A stretch of 7,227 bases of DNA from an uncultured delta proteobacterium (GTDB lineage Bacteria > Myxococcota_A > Polyangia > Polyangiales > Polyangiaceae): positions 1-7,227 of the forward strand of contig CAITLX010000563.1 of assembly GCA_903893335.1 (NCBI GenBank), in the 5' to 3' direction. Positions within the stretch are counted from its first letter, which is position 1. Each line of letters starts with the position of its first letter. This document shows positions 5,679 to 7,227 of the stretch, piece after piece. The position numbers and the translations under genes were made by a program. The notes under the pieces are model-generated. The model was not told where the DNA came from. It saw nothing but the letters and a program-made list of their open reading frames with translations, and searched no databases.

Positions 5679-6716
5679 TCAGCGCGGGAGCTCGAGCCGG
5701 CGCACGGGCCTACCTGCGCGCACCGAGCGGACGAGCTCGGCCAGCGCGGCGGCGCCGCGCTCGAGGCCGCTGGCCGGCCAGGGAGCCGAGAGCGTCACCA
5801 GCCCGCGGGCGTCGTCGGAGACGACCGTGGCGCCCGCGAGCGCCTGCTGCTCGCCCGCGAGGTCGGGCAGGTGCACGAGGGCCGCGACCGCTGCCGCAGC
5901 GCCGACGGCAGCGAGCAGCGTCCCGCGCAGGACCGGCGGGGGCACGCCGTGACCCGCGTGCAGGCGCACGGTGAGCGCGGGCGCGTCGCCGAGCTCGAGC
6001 CAGCCATTCGCGGCGTCGGCCCCCGCGAGCGCGCCCCCCCAGACGCCGTCGTTGCCGGCGAACGACACCGGGGCGACGGGCAGCGCGCGGACGATGGCAG
6101 CGTCGCCCTCGGCGCGCGCGTCGGAGAGCGCCGTGGCGTCGCTGGCGATGAGCAGGGTGCGGTCGTCGGCCTGCCCGATGGCGATCCCCGAGCGGCCGAG
6201 CACGAGCGTGATGCCATCGGCCGCGAGGGCGGAGCCGAGGGTGGGCTCCTCGGCGGCCAGCTTGGCGAGGTCGGGCACGACCGCGCGGGGGAAATTGCCG
6301 CCGATCGCGAGGACCCAGCGCGCGGCGACCCCCACGGGCTCGATCGAGAGCACGACCTCGCGCGGGTCGCGCCCGAGGTGGATGCCGGTGGTGTCCTCGA
6401 GGCGGTCGCCGAAGGTCGAGGCGCCCCCCTCGGCCGGCCCGGGGTCGAGCCAGAGGGCCGCGAGCGGGCGGCGGATCGGCGCGTAGCCGACCAGCGCCGA
6501 GAAGTCGGCGCGCACGACGAAGGCCGCGCCCGGCAGCACGTGGCGCGTGGCGACCGGCTCGTAGCGCACCACCAGCCAGTAGAAGGCGCCGCCGACCGCG
6601 GCGAGGGCCACGAGCGCGAGCCCGAGCACGGGAACGAGCCACGCGCGGCGACGCGTGGGACGACCGCCGGTGGCGGGGGGGACGGCTGCGAGCGGCACGG
6701 CGGGCGACCCTAGCAC
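5679..6716 (-). CDS. Single-pass membrane-anchored protein, function unknown
   Basis: 345 residues; I do not recognise a named family. A basic stretch (R19, R22-R24) precedes one strong transmembrane helix at about 26-50 (WLVPVLGLALVALAAVGGAF), so most of the protein (51-345) should face the periplasm. The soluble part looks mixed alpha/beta, with blocks such as LPGAAFVVRADFSALVGY (61-78), TGIHLGRDPREVVLSIEPVG (110-129), GITLVLGRSGIAIG (168-181) and APALTVRL (245-252). No catalytic motif or lipobox is visible. The start used is GTG at 6716; a second GTG at 6698 would remove six residues and leaves the helix intact. It follows the truncated gene at the right edge by 31 bp, in the same direction, and its central and C-terminal parts resemble that gene. 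The reading frame is supported by the clear helix and by codon register of the antisense shadow. Confidence 0.8.
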   Translation of the reverse strand: MLGSPAVPLAAVPPATGGRPTRRRAWLVPVLGLALVALAAVGGAFYWLVVRYEPVATRHVLPGAAFVVRADFSALVGYAPIRRPLAALWLDPGPAEGGASTFGDRLEDTTGIHLGRDPREVVLSIEPVGVAARWVLAIGGNFPRAVVPDLAKLAAEEPTLGSALAADGITLVLGRSGIAIGQADDRTLLIASDATALSDARAEGDAAIVRALPVAPVSFAGNDGVWGGALAGADAANGWLELGDAPALTVRLHAGHGVPPPVLRGTLLAAVGAAAAVAALVHLPDLAGEQQALAGATVVSDDARGLVTLSAPWPASGLERGAAALAELVRSVRAGRPVRRLELPR

Positions 6717-6747
6717 CGGGGCGGCGCCATGGGTCCGGCGTCGGTCC

Positions 6748-7227
6748 TCAGGGGGCGAACGGGACCCGCACGGTCAGGACGGGGCCCTCGGCCGCGACCT
6801 GCGCCGCGCGCAGGGGGGGAGCGGTCGCCGCGAGGGCCGCGAACGCCCCTTCGAGGTCGGCGCGAGCAGCGGCCGCGCGCTCGCGGGTCGCGAAGGTCAG
6901 CCGAGCCGTGAGGGCGAGCGCTCCCCCCTGCCCTTCGTCGAGCGCGCCGTGGGCCGACACGAGCCCCTCGACGACGCGCGCAAGCTGCGGACGCCCCGCC
7001 GCGACCAGCAGCGGCCCCACCCCCCGGCCGCGAACCGCGAAGCTCCCCAGACCCTGGGCAGCGGGGGCGAGCGCAGCATCGCCTCGCGAGGTCGCGCGGG
7101 CGCGGGTCGCGTCCACCTCGGCCGGCGTCGCGAGCACGACGCGCTCGCCGACGCGCGCGAGCAGCGCGACGCCGTCCCTGGGCGCGGAGGGGCGCTCGAG
7201 CTCACCGGGCCCCGCCTCGACGGCGCG
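6748..7227 (-). CDS. Protein of unknown function, C-terminal part (5'-truncated), likely relative of the next gene
   Basis: The frame is open from the right edge of the window to the TGA at 6748, giving 159 residues of the C-terminal end. The GTG at 7137 is an internal valine, since coding-like sequence (VALLARVGERV) precedes it without a stop. No transmembrane helix or catalytic motif is visible in this portion. Segments line up with the downstream gene in the same order: VGERVVLATPAEVDATRARATSRGDAAL with DDRTLLIASDATALSDARAEGDAAI, ALALTARL with APALTVRL, and LTVRVPFAP with LVTLSAPWP. This suggests a duplicated and diverged domain. The upstream part, including any signal or anchor, lies outside the window. 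Function unknown. Confidence 0.7.
   Translation of the reverse strand, partial: RAVEAGPGELERPSAPRDGVALLARVGERVVLATPAEVDATRARATSRGDAALAPAAQGLGSFAVRGRGVGPLLVAAGRPQLARVVEGLVSAHGALDEGQGGALALTARLTFATRERAAAARADLEGAFAALAATAPPLRAAQVAAEGPVLTVRVPFAP

Noticed and set aside
3512..5974. Plus-strand open frame of 820 codons opposite rpsA
   Set aside because: Same codon-register antisense effect against rpsA, whose six S1 repeats are unambiguous. The predicted product is low-complexity, and the frame runs on through intergenic DNA.
5634..6713. Plus-strand open frame of 359 codons opposite the membrane-anchored gene
   Set aside because: It is in exact antisense register with the minus gene. Its R/G/E/H-rich product lacks hydrophobic structure, whereas the minus frame has a clear transmembrane helix after basic residues.
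6710..6730. Tiny minus-strand ORF from the ATG at 6730 ahead of the membrane-anchored gene
   Set aside because: It has only six codons before a TAG, is out of frame with the gene, and has no ribosome binding site.

Overview
The window is very GC-rich (about 70 percent by eye) and bacterial. Coding strands use G/C-ending codons almost exclusively. A non-flagellar-type SctV export gate beside ribosomal protein S1, alanine/arginine-rich membrane-anchored proteins of unknown function, and a HIT protein of the LWAPWRMEYI type together suggest a deltaproteobacterial lineage, most likely Myxococcota (Polyangia/Myxococcia). That placement is an inference from protein style, not from a marker search.

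Layout, left to right. Bases 1-878 (+) hold the C-terminal cytosolic part of an SctV/FlhA-family type III secretion export gate, cut by the left edge. It converges on a minus-strand run that fills the rest of the window. In transcription order (right to left) the minus-strand genes are: a truncated protein of unknown function (7227-6748); a membrane-anchored protein of unknown function (6716-5679) that looks like a diverged relative of it; a 202-bp intergenic region with a candidate sigma70-type promoter and structured leader; 30S ribosomal protein S1, rpsA (5476-3749); a 157-bp gap with a strong GC hairpin; a HIT-family nucleotide hydrolase/transferase (3591-3073); an AI-2E/PerM-family membrane protein (3089-1800), whose start overlaps the HIT gene by 17 bp; and a two-helix membrane protein with a TPR-like domain (1757-900).

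How they may work together: rpsA, HIT, PerM-like and TPR genes are co-directional and tightly packed after rpsA, so they probably form one transcription unit with an internal hairpin that may lower expression after rpsA. S1 is the abundant translation-initiation mRNA-binding protein; the others have no obvious direct link to it. The two rightmost genes appear to be a separate upstream unit ending in a small hairpin at 5642-5656. The SctV gene belongs to a different system extending off the left edge.

I saw no tRNA, rRNA, CRISPR array, insertion sequence or long direct repeat. No gene-free stretch exceeds 300 bases. The very long plus-strand open frames opposite the minus genes are codon-register shadows. 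I found no convincing new multi-gene system. The items most worth checking are a shortened cytosolic domain in SctV, the tandem pair of related unknown proteins, an extra soluble insert in the PerM-like protein, and the structured rpsA leader.
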